Source: Lentisphaerae bacterium GWF2_50_93 (lineage in GTDB: Bacteria; Verrucomicrobiota; Lentisphaeria; Victivallales; GWF2-50-93). From it: DNA of 51,855 nt. The stretch spans positions 1 through 51,855 of the forward strand of contig MHBI01000036.1 of NCBI GenBank assembly GCA_001804815.1. The letters run 5' to 3'. Within the stretch, counting starts at the first letter, position 1. The number at the start of each line of letters is the position of its first letter. This document shows, piece by piece, positions 16,403 through 25,110 of the stretch. Under the pieces are notes generated by a model, which worked only from the letters and a program-made list of their open reading frames with translations, was not told the DNA's origin and did no database searches. Both the position numbers and the translations under genes were made by a program.

Positions 16403-17263
16403 ATGACAGGTGGCAAATCAACTATTTCCGTAAAACCCGTCTGGTTCATCACCGGCTGTTCTACCGGTTTTGGACGGGAGCTTGCCAAGCATGTGCTCGA
16501 GCTGGGATATCGCGCGGTTGTGACGGCTCGAAATCCCGACGATGTGAAAGATCTGGCGGACAAGGGCGAGGTTCTGATACTCAAACTCGACGTCACGGAT
16601 CAGGGCCAGATCGATTCGGCCATCAAGGCGGCCGAGGATAAGTTCGGCTGCATCGACGTGCTGGTCAACAATGCCGGCATCGGTTATTTCGGGGCGGTTG
16701 AAGAGAGTGAAGAGGATCAAGTGAGGAGAATGTTTGAGATAAACTTTTTCGGCCTGAGCCGGATGATCCATGCGGTTCTGCCTGGAATGCGCAAGCTCCG
16801 CAGGGGATTCATCATCAATTTCTCTTCCATCGGCGGACTCTGTTCATTCCCATCTGTCGGGTACTACAATGCGACCAAGTTCGCAGTTGAAGGCTTGTCG
16901 GAAGCCCTCTGGCAGGAAGTGGAACCACTGGGGATCAGGGTGATGCTGGTAGAGCCAAGCGGTTTCCGCACCGACTGGGCAGGGCGTTCTGCGAACGAAA
17001 GCAACCGGCAGATCAGCGATTATGCTTCAAGCGCAGGTGCATGGCGCTGCCAGATACGCGCCATGTCCGGCAAACAGGCCGGTGATCCTGTCCGCGCCGT
17101 ACACGCTGTCGTAACGGCGTTCCGGTCCCCCAACCCGCCGCACCGTCTTCTTCTTGGCAATGATGCCTTCGAAGCGGCCATGAAGAAACTTGAAGAGCTG
17201 CGCAAGGATTTCTCTACATGGGAGGAGGCTTCCCGAGGGGCTGATTTCCCTGAAGAACAGTAA
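16403..17263 (+). CDS. SDR-family oxidoreductase
   Basis: 286 residues, classical SDR. The N-terminal TGCSTGFGREL is the nucleotide motif, NNAGIGYFGAVEE follows, and Tyr155-Lys159 (YNATK) form the catalytic pair. It is the long form with a PSGFRTDW loop, as in retinol-dehydrogenase-like bacterial SDRs. AAGGGAG precedes ATG 16403. It is the last gene of the metabolic run; downstream lies the intergenic region with twin-box site 4. Substrate unknown. Confidence 0.92.
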   Translation: MTGGKSTISVKPVWFITGCSTGFGRELAKHVLELGYRAVVTARNPDDVKDLADKGEVLILKLDVTDQGQIDSAIKAAEDKFGCIDVLVNNAGIGYFGAVEESEEDQVRRMFEINFFGLSRMIHAVLPGMRKLRRGFIINFSSIGGLCSFPSVGYYNATKFAVEGLSEALWQEVEPLGIRVMLVEPSGFRTDWAGRSANESNRQISDYASSAGAWRCQIRAMSGKQAGDPVRAVHAVVTAFRSPNPPHRLLLGNDAFEAAMKKLEELRKDFSTWEEASRGADFPEEQ

Positions 17264-17278
17264 AAATATTTGCATTAG

Positions 17279-17311
17279 GGATGACGGATTACTGGATTTA
17301 TTCGCCTGTGG
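17279..17311. repeat. Solo end of the palindromic repeat at 32581
   Basis: GGATGACGGATTACTGGATT and the following bases match the left arm of the inverted-repeat element starting near 32574 with two mismatches over 33 bp. A weaker copy (GGATGGATTACTGGAT) lies at 11219-11234, where the MITE inserted. Confidence 0.7.
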
Positions 17312-17336
17312 TGGATTGTTCCATCCTCACTCCCCG

Positions 17337-17403
17337 GTAGGGTTATCCCTCATGCCCAGACAGGGGTTTCCCCCATGTAAAACCACGCGGTGGCAGCTAT
17401 TTT
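17337..17403 (+). promoter_or_regulatory. Twin-box promoter, site 4
   Basis: Boxes at T17338 (TAGGGTTATCCCTCAT) and C17361 (CAGGGGTTTCCCCCAT), 23 bp apart. The -10-like TATTTT at 17398-17403 is a weaker match. A small reading frame follows at 17473. Confidence 0.6.
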
Positions 17404-17472
17404 CATGGATATGATTTCAGATCCATGGAGGATAATTGGGAAGTGCAGAAATGAACCTCAGGAGAATGGCAT

Positions 17473-17682
17473 ATGGCAAGCAAATTCAAATTATGGATTG
17501 ACGGCATCCGGCATCGCCGTGATGATGCCGAAGGACAGGTGGAACAAGTTCAGGGGCAGGCCCGAAGTGAGACTGCAACCGGATTTGGCATGGCGTGTCC
17601 TGCGAAAGTCGCGGAGCGTAGGCGGAAGATGGTCCTGTCAGCCTCCGGCGGAGCCGGCTTGCTGGGAATAAGGCGATACTGA
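17473..17682 (+). CDS. Possible small basic protein, unrecognised
   Basis: 69 residues (MASKFKLWIDGIRHRRDD...), with AGGAG 14 nt before ATG 17473. The middle is Gln/Glu-rich (AEGQVEQVQGQARSE) and the end Gly-rich. I recognise no family. It is the first frame behind site 4, which supports expression, but overlapping frames are also open and the composition is unremarkable, so it may be a decayed gene. The rest of 17683-17924 holds nothing I can support. Confidence 0.35.
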   Translation: MASKFKLWIDGIRHRRDDAEGQVEQVQGQARSETATGFGMACPAKVAERRRKMVLSASGGAGLLGIRRY

Positions 17683-17924
17683 AATATCACCTTGTCCCGG
17701 CATGGGGAAGTCCGCACGGAAAGAGGCATGGGCGCCTTGCAGTCTGAGGCCCCGTGCATCCAGGTTCATTCACGCCTTGTTTCGGTCCGTTTTTCATACA
17801 TGGCGCTGATGTCCTGCCCGGAATCGTGTGTTTCATTGGCAAAACAACTTACGAGAAATACATCGGGTCAAAGGGGTTTCCTTTTGGATGACAGAACGAT
17901 ATCGGCAGCTCGAGATTTTTTGTC

Positions 17925-18095
17925 ATGCATTTTCCTTTACGCGGAGAAGCATCGCTCAGGATCGACGAATTGAAAGAAATCAAAGAAACTGCGAGAGGCC
18001 TGAGCAAGGGGAAGGTGAAAGTAGACCTGTGGTTGAAAGACATTGCGCCGATAGGAGAAGATAATGAAAGGCTCGCAAAAAGTGCAGATGATTGA
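17925..18095 (+). CDS. Possible 56-residue protein or gene tail overlapping ric
   Basis: The frame from ATG 17925 encodes a protein-like charged sequence (LRIDELKEIKETARGL, then KVKVDLWLKDIAPIGEDNE) that ends inside the RIC gene, overlapping it by 32 bp. Codon use looks coding. No clear ribosome site is visible. It may be the tail of a decayed upstream gene. Family unknown. Confidence 0.4.
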   Translation: MHFPLRGEASLRIDELKEIKETARGLSKGKVKVDLWLKDIAPIGEDNERLAKSADD

Positions 18096-18816
18096 CGTTT
18101 CGGATAAAACCATCGGCGAAATTGTCGCCGGTGATTACCGGACTGCCAAGGTCTTCGAAAAATACGGGATAGACTTCTGCTGCGGAGGCAAGGCGGGCCT
18201 TGCGGCAACCTGCAATGGAAAAGGATTTGACCATGCCAAGATAAGAGGCGAACTTGATGCGGTTAGAAGCAAACCGCCTGAGCGGAGTCAGGACTACGAC
18301 TCGTGGGAACTGCCGTTCCTAGCCGACTACATAATCAATGTCCACCATGCGTATATCAAGGAGAGTACCGGACAAATTGCAGATTACGCACATAAGATCG
18401 TTTCTGTCCATGGCGGCCGTCATCCCGAGTTGAGTGAAATCGCCGGCATCTTTGACAAGGTTGCAACCGATATGCTGTCCCATCTGCGGGAAGAGGAGGA
18501 GTTTCTTTTTCCAGTCATCAAGCGCATGGATGCAGACAGGAAAGCAGGTACAGCAGTGAAATCCAAGGACATCGAAACGATCAATGCATTGCTCAAGAAG
18601 CTCATCCGTGAGCATGAGGAGATTGGAGATGAGATCCACAAAATCCGCCATCTCGCCAAGGATTATGTAATACCGGACGATGTCTGCAATACCTTTGTGC
18701 TCACCTACCGGAAGCTCAAGGAGTTCGAGGACGACCTACACATGCATGTGCACCTTGAAAACAACATCCTTTTTCCTAAGGCTTGGAGACTTATCGGACC
18801 AATACTTGAGAAATAA
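18064..18816 (+). CDS. ric: RIC family di-iron protein, iron-sulfur cluster repair (ScdA/YtfE)
   Basis: 250 residues. The N-terminal DUF542 domain has the paired cysteines of YGIDFCCGG (C39, C40). The C-terminal hemerythrin-like domain carries the His/Glu ligand series (NVHHAY, HGGRHPE, HLREEEEFLFP, HEEIGDEIH, MHVHLENNILFP). RIC proteins restore Fe-S clusters damaged by nitric oxide or oxidants, in the cytoplasm. AGGAGAAG precedes ATG 18064. Rubredoxin follows 15 bp later, suggesting an operon with its electron donor. With several hemerythrins in the window it points to handling of O2 or NO. Confidence 0.95.
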   Translation: MKGSQKVQMIDVSDKTIGEIVAGDYRTAKVFEKYGIDFCCGGKAGLAATCNGKGFDHAKIRGELDAVRSKPPERSQDYDSWELPFLADYIINVHHAYIKESTGQIADYAHKIVSVHGGRHPELSEIAGIFDKVATDMLSHLREEEEFLFPVIKRMDADRKAGTAVKSKDIETINALLKKLIREHEEIGDEIHKIRHLAKDYVIPDDVCNTFVLTYRKLKEFEDDLHMHVHLENNILFPKAWRLIGPILEK

Positions 18817-18831
18817 CAAAGGAAAAATCAA

Positions 18832-18996
18832 ATGGACAAGTATGTATGCAAAGTATGCGGGTATATCTACGATCCTGCAAAAGGAGACCCGGATCACGGC
18901 CAGCCGCCTGGAACTTCGTTCGAAAAACTGCCCGACAACTGGGTTTGCCCGGAATGTGGCGTACCAAAAAGCGACTTTGAGAAGATCGACAAGTGA
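18832..18996 (+). CDS. Rubredoxin
   Basis: 54 residues, standard length. The iron site is [10 protein letters not shown] at the N-terminus and [12 protein letters not shown] at the C-terminus (two CxxCG motifs), with the usual aromatic core and [15 protein letters not shown] cytoplasmic one-electron carrier. AAAGGA at 18818-18823 gives the start. It lies 15 bp after the RIC gene, so it could supply electrons to that di-iron protein or to an unlinked peroxide or superoxide reductase (inference). Confidence 0.96.
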   Translation: MDKYVCKVCGYIYDPAKGDPDHGQPPGTSFEKLPDNWVCPECGVPKSDFEKIDK

Positions 18997-19026
18997 AGTG
19001 AACTATTAGGCATGAAGGAGGATACC

Positions 19027-21570
19027 ATGGGCCGGCAAACACCTGTCAGCAATCAAATCTACAGCCTTTTGCATTCAGACGTCGAGGGATTCGATTCCAT
19101 GGCGGAGCTTGCCCTGGACATGCGCTGGTCATGGAATCACTCTACCGACGAGGTATGGAGAAAACTTGATCCGGCACTTTGGGAGCAGACCCATCATCCC
19201 TGGGACATCCTCCAGACCGTCTCAAAGGAGAAGATCAAGAACGTACTGGATGATCCGGCTTTCCGTAAAAAGATTGATGATCTTTTGCAGTCCAAGAAGC
19301 AGGAGGAGAAGACAACGGCGTGGTTTCAGCAGAATCATCCGCAGTCTCCATTGACGTGCGTTGCGTATTTCAGCATGGAGTTCATGTTGAGCGAAGCTCT
19401 TCCGATATATTCTGGCGGTCTTGGCAATGTGGCCGGCGATCAACTTAAAACCGCGAGCGATCTGGGTGTGCCGGTGGTTGGCATTGGCCTTCTGTACCAG
19501 CAAGGATATTTTCGTCAGGTATTCGACAGGAATGGAGCACAGCTGGCCCTGTATCCGTACAATGATCCCGGGCAGCTCCCTATCACGCCTTTGCGCCGTC
19601 CAAACGGCGAATGGTTGCGGCTGGAGATTTCCTTGCCCGGCTACTCGGTCTGGCTCCGCGCATGGCAGGTGCAGGTCGGCAGAGTCAAGCTCTACTTGCT
19701 GGACAGCAATGACGCTGCAAACTCCCCCATTCATCGAGGCATCACCAGCGAGCTATATGGGGGTGGCCCGGAGTTGCGCTTGAAACAGGAGCTGGTGCTT
19801 GGGATCGGAGGATTGCGGTTGCTTCGCGCGCTCGGTCTTCAGCCGGAAGTCTGTCATCTGAACGAAGGGCACGCGGCCTTCGCCGTCCTGGAACGCGCAA
19901 GGAATTTCATGGAAGATAATGACCAGCCTTTTGAAGTCGCACTGGCTGTCACCCGGGCGGGGAATCTTTTCACCACCCATACGGCAGTGACCGCCGGCTT
20001 TGACCGTTTCCCTCCGGTTCTCATCGAGGAATACCTCAGGACTTATGCTGAACAGAAGCTCGGTATAAAACTCCACGATCTGATGGCTCTGGGCCGTCAG
20101 AATCCCAACGACTCTTCGGAGAGCTTCAACATGGCCTATCTGGCAATCCGTGGAAGCGGGTCGGTAAATGCTGTGAGCCGCTTGCATGGGAAAGTAAGCC
20201 GACACCTCTTCGAACCCCTCTTTCCAAATTGGCCGGCGGAAGAAGTGCCCATCGGACATGTCACCAATGGAGTCCATATGCCGACCTGGGATTCGGCGGC
20301 GGCCGACGGGCTTTGGACGGAGGCATGTGGAAAAGACCGCTGGCTTGGGACGACCAAGAGCTTGGAAGAGGACGTTCGCCGCGTTTCTAATGACAGGCTC
20401 TGGCAATTCCGTGCCGACTCCAGGAAGTCTCTAGTTGAATATGTCCGCAAACGGCTGTGCCGGCAGCTGAGTTCATCAGGCTCATCGTCCGAAGAAGTGG
20501 AAATGGCAAAACAAATATTTGATCCCAGCGCCTTGACACTGGGTTTTGCGCGCCGCTTCGCCACCTACAAACGGCCCAACATGCTTTTACACGATCCGGA
20601 GAGGCTGCTGCGCTTGTTAACCAATAGTCAGCGTCCTGTGCAGCTTATCCTTGCCGGCAAGGCCCATCCGGCAGACCAGACAGGGCAGGCCCTGATTCAG
20701 GAATGGACACGTTTCATCAGACGGCCGGAGGCCCGCCCCCATGTGATCTTCCTCAGCGACTACAACATGCTCTTGAGCGAATACCTTGTGCAGGGGGTGG
20801 ATGTCTGGATCAACACCCCGCGGCGGCCATGGGAGGCGTGTGGAACGAGCGGCATGAAGGTGCTCGTCAATGGAGGCGTCAATCTCTCGGAGCTGGATGG
20901 ATGGTGGGCGGAAGCCTACGCACCGGAAGTGGGCTGGGCGCTGGGAGATGGACAGGAACACGGTGATGACCCTGGCTGGGATGCGGCCGAGGCCAATGCG
21001 CTCTACGAGAAACTCGAACAGGAAGTGGTTCCCGAGTTCTATAACCGTGACGACAAGGGCTTCCCCACCGCCTGGATTGCGCGGATGCGTGAAAGCATGG
21101 CGCGGTTGACACCGCGCTTCTCAGCCAACCGCGCGGTGCGTGAATACACGGAGCAACACTACCTTCCATGTGCCGCCACCTACCTTGAACGTGCCGCCAA
21201 TAAGGGCGCGATCGGCAGGCAAATAGTCGATTGGCAGCACAATCAGGAAAAGAAATGGTTCGCACTGCGCTTCGGTGAAATGAAGGTCGAAACTAAAGAC
21301 GGACAACACTTCTTTGAAGTACAAGTTTATCTCGGCGGACTCGATCCAGAGGACGTGCGAATCGAGCTCTATGCCGACGGAATCAAAGGCGGAAATCCCG
21401 TACGGCAGGAGATGAAGCAAGGCCAGTCTGCCGGCGCATCTGGCGGTTTCTCTTACAGCGCAAACGTGCCATCAGCCCGCCCGGCGGGAGACTATACGGT
21501 ACGAGTAATACCGCACCGCGACAGTGTTGCAATCCCGCTGGAAGACTCACGAGTCCTGTGGCAGAAATGA
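19027..21570 (+). CDS. glgP: Alpha-glucan phosphorylase (GT35)
   Basis: 847 residues from ATG 19027, which has AAGGAGG at 19015-19021; an upstream in-frame ATG at 19012 lacks this spacing. The N-terminal region (SMAELALDMRWSWNHSTDEVW) is the DUF3417 domain of the short bacterial and archaeal phosphorylases. The PLP lysine is K611 in EACGTSGMKVLVNGG; NEGHAAF and HVTNGVHMPTW also fit. It releases glucose 1-phosphate from glycogen or maltodextrin in the cytoplasm. It has no other glycogen gene beside it. About 30 bp separate it from rubredoxin. Confidence 0.95.
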   Translation: MGRQTPVSNQIYSLLHSDVEGFDSMAELALDMRWSWNHSTDEVWRKLDPALWEQTHHPWDILQTVSKEKIKNVLDDPAFRKKIDDLLQSKKQEEKTTAWFQQNHPQSPLTCVAYFSMEFMLSEALPIYSGGLGNVAGDQLKTASDLGVPVVGIGLLYQQGYFRQVFDRNGAQLALYPYNDPGQLPITPLRRPNGEWLRLEISLPGYSVWLRAWQVQVGRVKLYLLDSNDAANSPIHRGITSELYGGGPELRLKQELVLGIGGLRLLRALGLQPEVCHLNEGHAAFAVLERARNFMEDNDQPFEVALAVTRAGNLFTTHTAVTAGFDRFPPVLIEEYLRTYAEQKLGIKLHDLMALGRQNPNDSSESFNMAYLAIRGSGSVNAVSRLHGKVSRHLFEPLFPNWPAEEVPIGHVTNGVHMPTWDSAAADGLWTEACGKDRWLGTTKSLEEDVRRVSNDRLWQFRADSRKSLVEYVRKRLCRQLSSSGSSSEEVEMAKQIFDPSALTLGFARRFATYKRPNMLLHDPERLLRLLTNSQRPVQLILAGKAHPADQTGQALIQEWTRFIRRPEARPHVIFLSDYNMLLSEYLVQGVDVWINTPRRPWEACGTSGMKVLVNGGVNLSELDGWWAEAYAPEVGWALGDGQEHGDDPGWDAAEANALYEKLEQEVVPEFYNRDDKGFPTAWIARMRESMARLTPRFSANRAVREYTEQHYLPCAATYLERAANKGAIGRQIVDWQHNQEKKWFALRFGEMKVETKDGQHFFEVQVYLGGLDPEDVRIELYADGIKGGNPVRQEMKQGQSAGASGGFSYSANVPSARPAGDYTVRVIPHRDSVAIPLEDSRVLWQK

Positions 21571-21593
21571 TCAGGACAATGGAAGAAATAGAT

Positions 21594-21713
21594 ATGGACA
21601 AAGACCCCATATGCGGTATGACGGTGGACGAAGTGTCAGCGCTGCATGCTGAGCGTGTTGGCTTTCTTGTTTATGATCAGATGCGGCCATGCCCCGTTGG
21701 ACTGCCCGCGTAA
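21594..21713 (+). pseudogene. Decayed YHS-domain fragment
   Basis: A 39-residue frame starting MDKDPICGMTVDEVSALHAER, the start of a YHS metal-binding domain as found near heavy-metal ATPases and copper proteins. The second half, which should show a CxxxC or CDxC pair, reads FLVYDQMRPC and then stops. The metal site is therefore incomplete. Probably a relic. Sequence from here to 21857 gives no other supportable gene. Confidence 0.6.
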
Positions 21714-21857
21714 AGCAAGCTGGGCGCTTTCAAATCCCGAGGAGACCCTGATGTACAGGGAACTTAGGATGCAATTGGCCGAGTATCCGGCGCTTGAAGG
21801 CATGGTTCCTGATGTGGCTCATGCCGGAGGAGAGGCTGTGAGTATTGAATATGGAAG

Positions 21858-21925
21858 GCAGGGTTTCACCCCATGAGAAGGTAGGTGTTCACTCCATAGC
21901 AAGAAGGCAGGACATGGCCGATATT
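21858..21925 (+). promoter_or_regulatory. Twin-box promoter, site 5 (lipoprotein)
   Basis: Boxes at C21859 (CAGGGTTTCACCCCATG) and T21882 (TAGGTGTTCACTCCATA), 23 bp apart; GATATT at 21920-21925 in the -10 position. The second box has TAGGTG rather than TAGGGT. Confidence 0.6.
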
Positions 21926-22062
21926 CTAGACATATAAAGCTAATGATAGAAGAATAGGGTGGAATCACCACGAGGTTTATGTCCAGTGTTCGGAAAGGAA
22001 GCAATGCAATGGGGGATTTTCCCGTAACAACGAAAATAACAAAGGTAGAAGGAGGTATGTTT

Positions 22063-22323
22063 ATGAAAAGGAATCTGATGAAATTACTGTGTGCTGTGGT
22101 GGTTTCTGGAACCGTGTCTTTGGCCGGCTGCGGCGAGAAGCCCGGGGCTGCGGAGAAGGCCGGTGCAGCGGTGGATAAGGCTGTTGATAAAACTACTGAG
22201 GCCGTCAAGGGAGCGGCGACGGCGACAAAGGACGGTGCAGTTAAGGCGGTCGAGAAGACCGGCGAAGCCATGGAAAAAGCTGGCGCTGCAGTAGAGAAGA
22301 CCGGTTCGGACATGCAGAAGTAA
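22063..22323 (+). CDS. Small Ala/Lys-rich lipoprotein
   Basis: 86 residues. The signal peptide ends in LAGC, a lipobox, so the mature protein is anchored at Cys. The remainder is an amphipathic Ala/Lys/Glu/Thr helix of 11-residue-like repeats (AGAAVDKAVDKTTEAVKG), like small LEA-like or Lpp-like envelope proteins. GGAGGT lies 6 nt before ATG 22063. First gene behind site 5, followed by the DUF3309 gene 27 bp later. Function unknown; envelope stress is plausible. Confidence 0.85.
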   Translation: MKRNLMKLLCAVVVSGTVSLAGCGEKPGAAEKAGAAVDKAVDKTTEAVKGAATATKDGAVKAVEKTGEAMEKAGAAVEKTGSDMQK

Positions 22324-22350
22324 ACAAGTCATAGGGAAAGGAACAGCAGC

Positions 22351-22509
22351 ATGAGTACTGGAACAATATTACTGATTCTCTTGATTCTCATTCTCGCGGG
22401 TGCGTTGCCAACATGGCCCCACAGCAAGGGCTGGGGGTACTACCCGAGCGGCGGGCTTGGACTCATAGTAATAATCCTGCTCATATTGATTCTTATGGGC
22501 CGGATTTAG
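22351..22509 (+). CDS. DUF3309 family small membrane protein
   Basis: 52 residues: an N-terminal hydrophobic helix, the conserved GALPTWPHSKGWGYYPSGG middle, and a second hydrophobic helix ending LILMGRI. This is the standard architecture and length of DUF3309. Function is not known, but such genes often lie among stress genes. Co-directional and 27 bp after the lipoprotein gene. AAAGGAAC precedes ATG 22351. Confidence 0.9.
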   Translation: MSTGTILLILLILILAGALPTWPHSKGWGYYPSGGLGLIVIILLILILMGRI

Positions 22510-22645
22510 AGATGGGTGTGGCAGTCTGGGTAAAACCTGTGGCACTTGGTTTGTCCTGGCGCCATTCGGACTCCAGCCTGGTTGATATAATGAGATCAGG
22601 GGTGGGGCGACGTAAGAGAACAAACGATAGAAACGAGGTGGGGGA

Positions 22646-23281
22646 ATGAAACTTTATCTTGCAGTGATCATGTTCGCATTGCTTCAGACCGCTCTTTTTT
22701 CACGCGACTTCACAACCTTGTCGGGAACTGCCTACAAGGATGCCAAGGTCTGTGAGTCCAACCCGGCAGAACTGACAATATCCTATCAGGACAAGGACAA
22801 GCCTGAACTGACGGTAATGAAAAGCATACCTTTTACCGATCTTCCGGATGAAATCAAGAAGGAATTCAAATATGATCCGGTGAAGGCGGAAGCGTTCGAG
22901 GAAGCCCGGAAGGAAGCGGCGAAGCAAAAAGCAGATGACGCAAGGGAGAAGGAGGCGGCGAAGCAAAAGGCAGATGACGCAAGGGAGAAGGAAGCGGCAG
23001 AAGTCATAACATCGCCTGGACAGACATTTGAAGAGCAGTTACTTGATGCCCCGCTCAAAGCAGGCTCAGTTGTAGAAGGGGGCGCGCCTGGAGAAATGAG
23101 CGGACCGGCCGAAGCCGACAAGATCAGGGAGGATGCCGGGAAAGATGGTTTCGCGCCCGGAGAGAAAATGGGGCCAGCCGCCGCCGACAAGATCAGGGAA
23201 GATGCCGGGAAAGATGGTCTCTCGCCCGGAGAGAAAATGGGGCCAGCCGCCGCCGACAAGATCAGGGAAGATGCAAGGTAG
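22646..23281 (+). CDS. Secreted coiled-coil repeat protein
   Basis: 211 residues with a signal peptide (about 1-19), a small beta-rich N-terminal domain (FTTLSGTAYKDAKV, like a periplasmic SH3-like or DUF region), a charged coiled coil with the repeated string EAAKQKADDAREK, and at the C-terminus 23-residue tandem repeats (GPAAADKIREDAGKDG). GGTGGGGG precedes ATG 22646. The repeat copies are nearly identical in DNA, so copy number may vary between strains. Family not recognised. A TATAAT at 22586-22591 could be its own -10. Confidence 0.8.
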   Translation: MKLYLAVIMFALLQTALFSRDFTTLSGTAYKDAKVCESNPAELTISYQDKDKPELTVMKSIPFTDLPDEIKKEFKYDPVKAEAFEEARKEAAKQKADDAREKEAAKQKADDAREKEAAEVITSPGQTFEEQLLDAPLKAGSVVEGGAPGEMSGPAEADKIREDAGKDGFAPGEKMGPAAADKIREDAGKDGLSPGEKMGPAAADKIREDAR

Positions 23282-23377
23282 CCGGCTTTAGGGATACGTG
23301 GGACATCCCGTTCGATAACATGGGATCACTTGTAAAAATGCAGGAAAGCAGAAGTAGAATCAATGGGGGAGGATGAC

Positions 23378-23770
23378 ATGGAACTATCCGTACTTGTCGC
23401 GAAAATCATCGCGGTGATATATCTGTCGGCTTCCATCGGCGGGTTTCTCGACAGGGATTATTTCCGCAGGATTGCGGACGGCATGTACAAGAATGCCGCC
23501 CTGGCCTACATGATGGGATTCGTGGCCGTCATCTTTGGATTCCTGATCCTGCACTTTCACAATTTCCGGGCGAGTGACTGGACTGTCCTGATAACGATCA
23601 TAGGCTGCCTGTCCCTCGTAAAGGGCGTTTTCATAATAGTATCGCCAAAATACTTCCAGCGTTTGTACGAACCATTTCTTACGGACAGGGTCCTGAAGAA
23701 TATTCCGTATGTCCTGCTCCTGCTGGGAGTACTGTTCGGCTACTTCGGATTTGTGCATGGAAGAGGATGA
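23378..23770 (+). CDS. Four-helix inner-membrane protein, unrecognised
   Basis: 130 residues from ATG 23378, chosen for GGGGGAGGA just upstream. Hydrophobic segments near 4-24, 42-62, 70-90 and 108-127. No catalytic motif visible. The topology resembles small integral membrane proteins of the DoxX or DUF6632 kind, but no signature is decisive. It lies between the repeat protein and gene relics. Confidence 0.75.
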   Translation: MELSVLVAKIIAVIYLSASIGGFLDRDYFRRIADGMYKNAALAYMMGFVAVIFGFLILHFHNFRASDWTVLITIIGCLSLVKGVFIIVSPKYFQRLYEPFLTDRVLKNIPYVLLLLGVLFGYFGFVHGRG

Positions 23771-23835
23771 TCGGGCAGCGGATGGCGCTAAGTTAAGAGG
23801 TACTGCGATACTTGAAAATTGGGAAAGGGATAATT

Positions 23836-24006
23836 ATGACTCTCGTTTTTGAACGCATTCAAACTGACGGCATCGCCGAGCTTTCCTATCTGGTCGGCGA
23901 TGATTCCGAAGGCGTAGCCGCAGTGTTTGATCCACGTCCTGACGTGGACTGCTATCTGCAGCTCGCCCGTGAGAAGCAGGCGTCACTCCTTTTATTGCCA
24001 TTTTAA
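23836..24006 (+). pseudogene. N-terminal fragment of an MBL-fold (persulfide dioxygenase-like) gene
   Basis: The frame MTLVFERIQTDGIAELSYLVGD, then VFDPRPDVDCYLQLARE, is the first 45 or so residues of ETHE1-like metallo-beta-lactamase-fold sulfur dioxygenases. It stops at residue 56, before the HxHxDH metal site, so it is inactive. The break coincides with another gene relic in a different frame from 23997. Confidence 0.75.
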
Positions 24007-24314
24007 GGTATCTCCAGTCGAAAAATGAAATTGGCGGCAACAAGCTGGTTTTTGCCAACAAGACAAAAGACGACATCATATTAAAGAGTGAGTTTAAAAA
24101 AATATTAGGCAGGAACTTCATCAATATCTTGTCGGATGAAGACGCAAAAGGATGTTCGCACGGCTTTATCACGGAAAAATATCTCAAGGAAAATATAACT
24201 GGAACCTGTAAGAATATCTATATATGCGGTCCTCCTCCCATGATGGATGCGATAGGCAAGTTCCTTTCGCATTTGCATGTCAGTAAAAAATCAATTGTCA
24301 AGGAAGCGTTTTAG
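23997..24314 (+). pseudogene. C-terminal fragment of a flavin/NAD(P)H oxidoreductase (FNR type)
   Basis: Read from GCC 23997 the frame gives 105 residues (AILRYLQSKNEIGGNKLVFA...) ending with GFITEKYL, YICGPPPMMDAIGKFL and SIVKEAF. This is the NAD-binding C-terminal half of FNR/phenol hydroxylase-type reductases. It has no start or FAD domain. The two fragments overlap by 10 bp, so a deletion or recombination fused unrelated genes at 23996-24006. An internal ATG at 24129 could express the last 61 residues but would not make an enzyme. Confidence 0.75.
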
Positions 24315-24391
24315 ATGAAATCCGCACTCATTTCCGGAGCCGGCATTTTCTGGTGGAATAATAATTGATACTTAAAAAAATGGAGGGACAG

Positions 24392-24940
24392 ATGAATTCT
24401 CAGACTGGTATTTTGGTTTCAATCATGGCCGCGTTCGCATTGTTTCTTCCCGCATATGCCGGGAAAAACGATGACAATGCCAGGACAATGAAAAATGTTG
24501 AAAAGGAACTTGTAGATGCATCGGGTAAAAAGGCGAAGGTCGATTTGGACGGCAAGGATTACGTCCTCGTCTACTATTCGGCGCACTGGTGTCCTCCCTG
24601 TAGGGCATTTACCCCGGAGCTGGTGAAATTCTACAATGAAAACAGGGATAAGGCCAGCTTTGAATTGATCTTTGCAAGCAGTGATAAATCAGAAAAGGAC
24701 ATGAAGGAATACATGAGCAAGATGTCAATGCCATGGCCAGCCGTGGACTACAAGATGATTGATAAAAGCGGCATAAATAAATTCGCCGGAAACGGGATAC
24801 CATGCCTAGTCCTTCTTGACAAGGACAGGAATGTCATTGCAGATAGTTTTGTTGGACAGGAATATCTCGGCCCGCAGCAGGTGCTTGACAAGTTCAAAGT
24901 GATTATTGATAAGGCTAAGAATGAGAAATCAAAGAAATAA
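24392..24940 (+). CDS. Secreted thioredoxin-like protein (nucleoredoxin/TlpA type)
   Basis: 182 residues. The signal peptide ends near AYAGK. The thioredoxin-fold domain has the redox motif HWCPPC (Cys67, Cys70), followed by the nucleoredoxin-like ELIFASSDKSEKDM and cis-Pro in GIPCLVLLD. Tryparedoxin-like layout; a periplasmic disulfide reductase or isomerase is expected, with possible partners among Cys-rich envelope proteins here. GGAGGGA precedes ATG 24392. Confidence 0.92.
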   Translation: MNSQTGILVSIMAAFALFLPAYAGKNDDNARTMKNVEKELVDASGKKAKVDLDGKDYVLVYYSAHWCPPCRAFTPELVKFYNENRDKASFELIFASSDKSEKDMKEYMSKMSMPWPAVDYKMIDKSGINKFAGNGIPCLVLLDKDRNVIADSFVGQEYLGPQQVLDKFKVIIDKAKNEKSKK

Positions 24941-24941
24941 T

Positions 24942-25100
24942 GATTTCAACCACCCCGTCTTCCCGTTCGCTACGCCCGCTGAATACGTGAGGTTCTTCGA
25001 AATCCGCGAGACGCCGTTGCTGGGTGATCCGCTGGCCGTGGCATGGCTGGCCCTTTTCCACAGCCGGCACCTGAAAATCGGTAATGGAATCCTAATATAA
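24942..25100 (+). pseudogene. Possible coding relic, unrecognised
   Basis: The frame reads FNHPVFPFATPAEYVRFFEI, then TPLLGDPLAVAWLALFHSRH, before a stop at 25098. The composition looks like real protein, but there is no start after the preceding gene and no family I can name. Likely the end or middle of a lost gene. Confidence 0.35.
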
Positions 25101-25110
25101 GACAGAAGCA

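Noticed and set aside
17692..17973. 93-codon frame before the RIC gene
   Set aside because: Composition is not protein-like and a better frame (17925-18095) overlaps its end.
22540..22554. Sigma-54 promoter TGGCAC-N5-TTGT
   Set aside because: The -12 element has TTGT instead of TTGC and no enhancer-binding regulator is in the window; likely chance.
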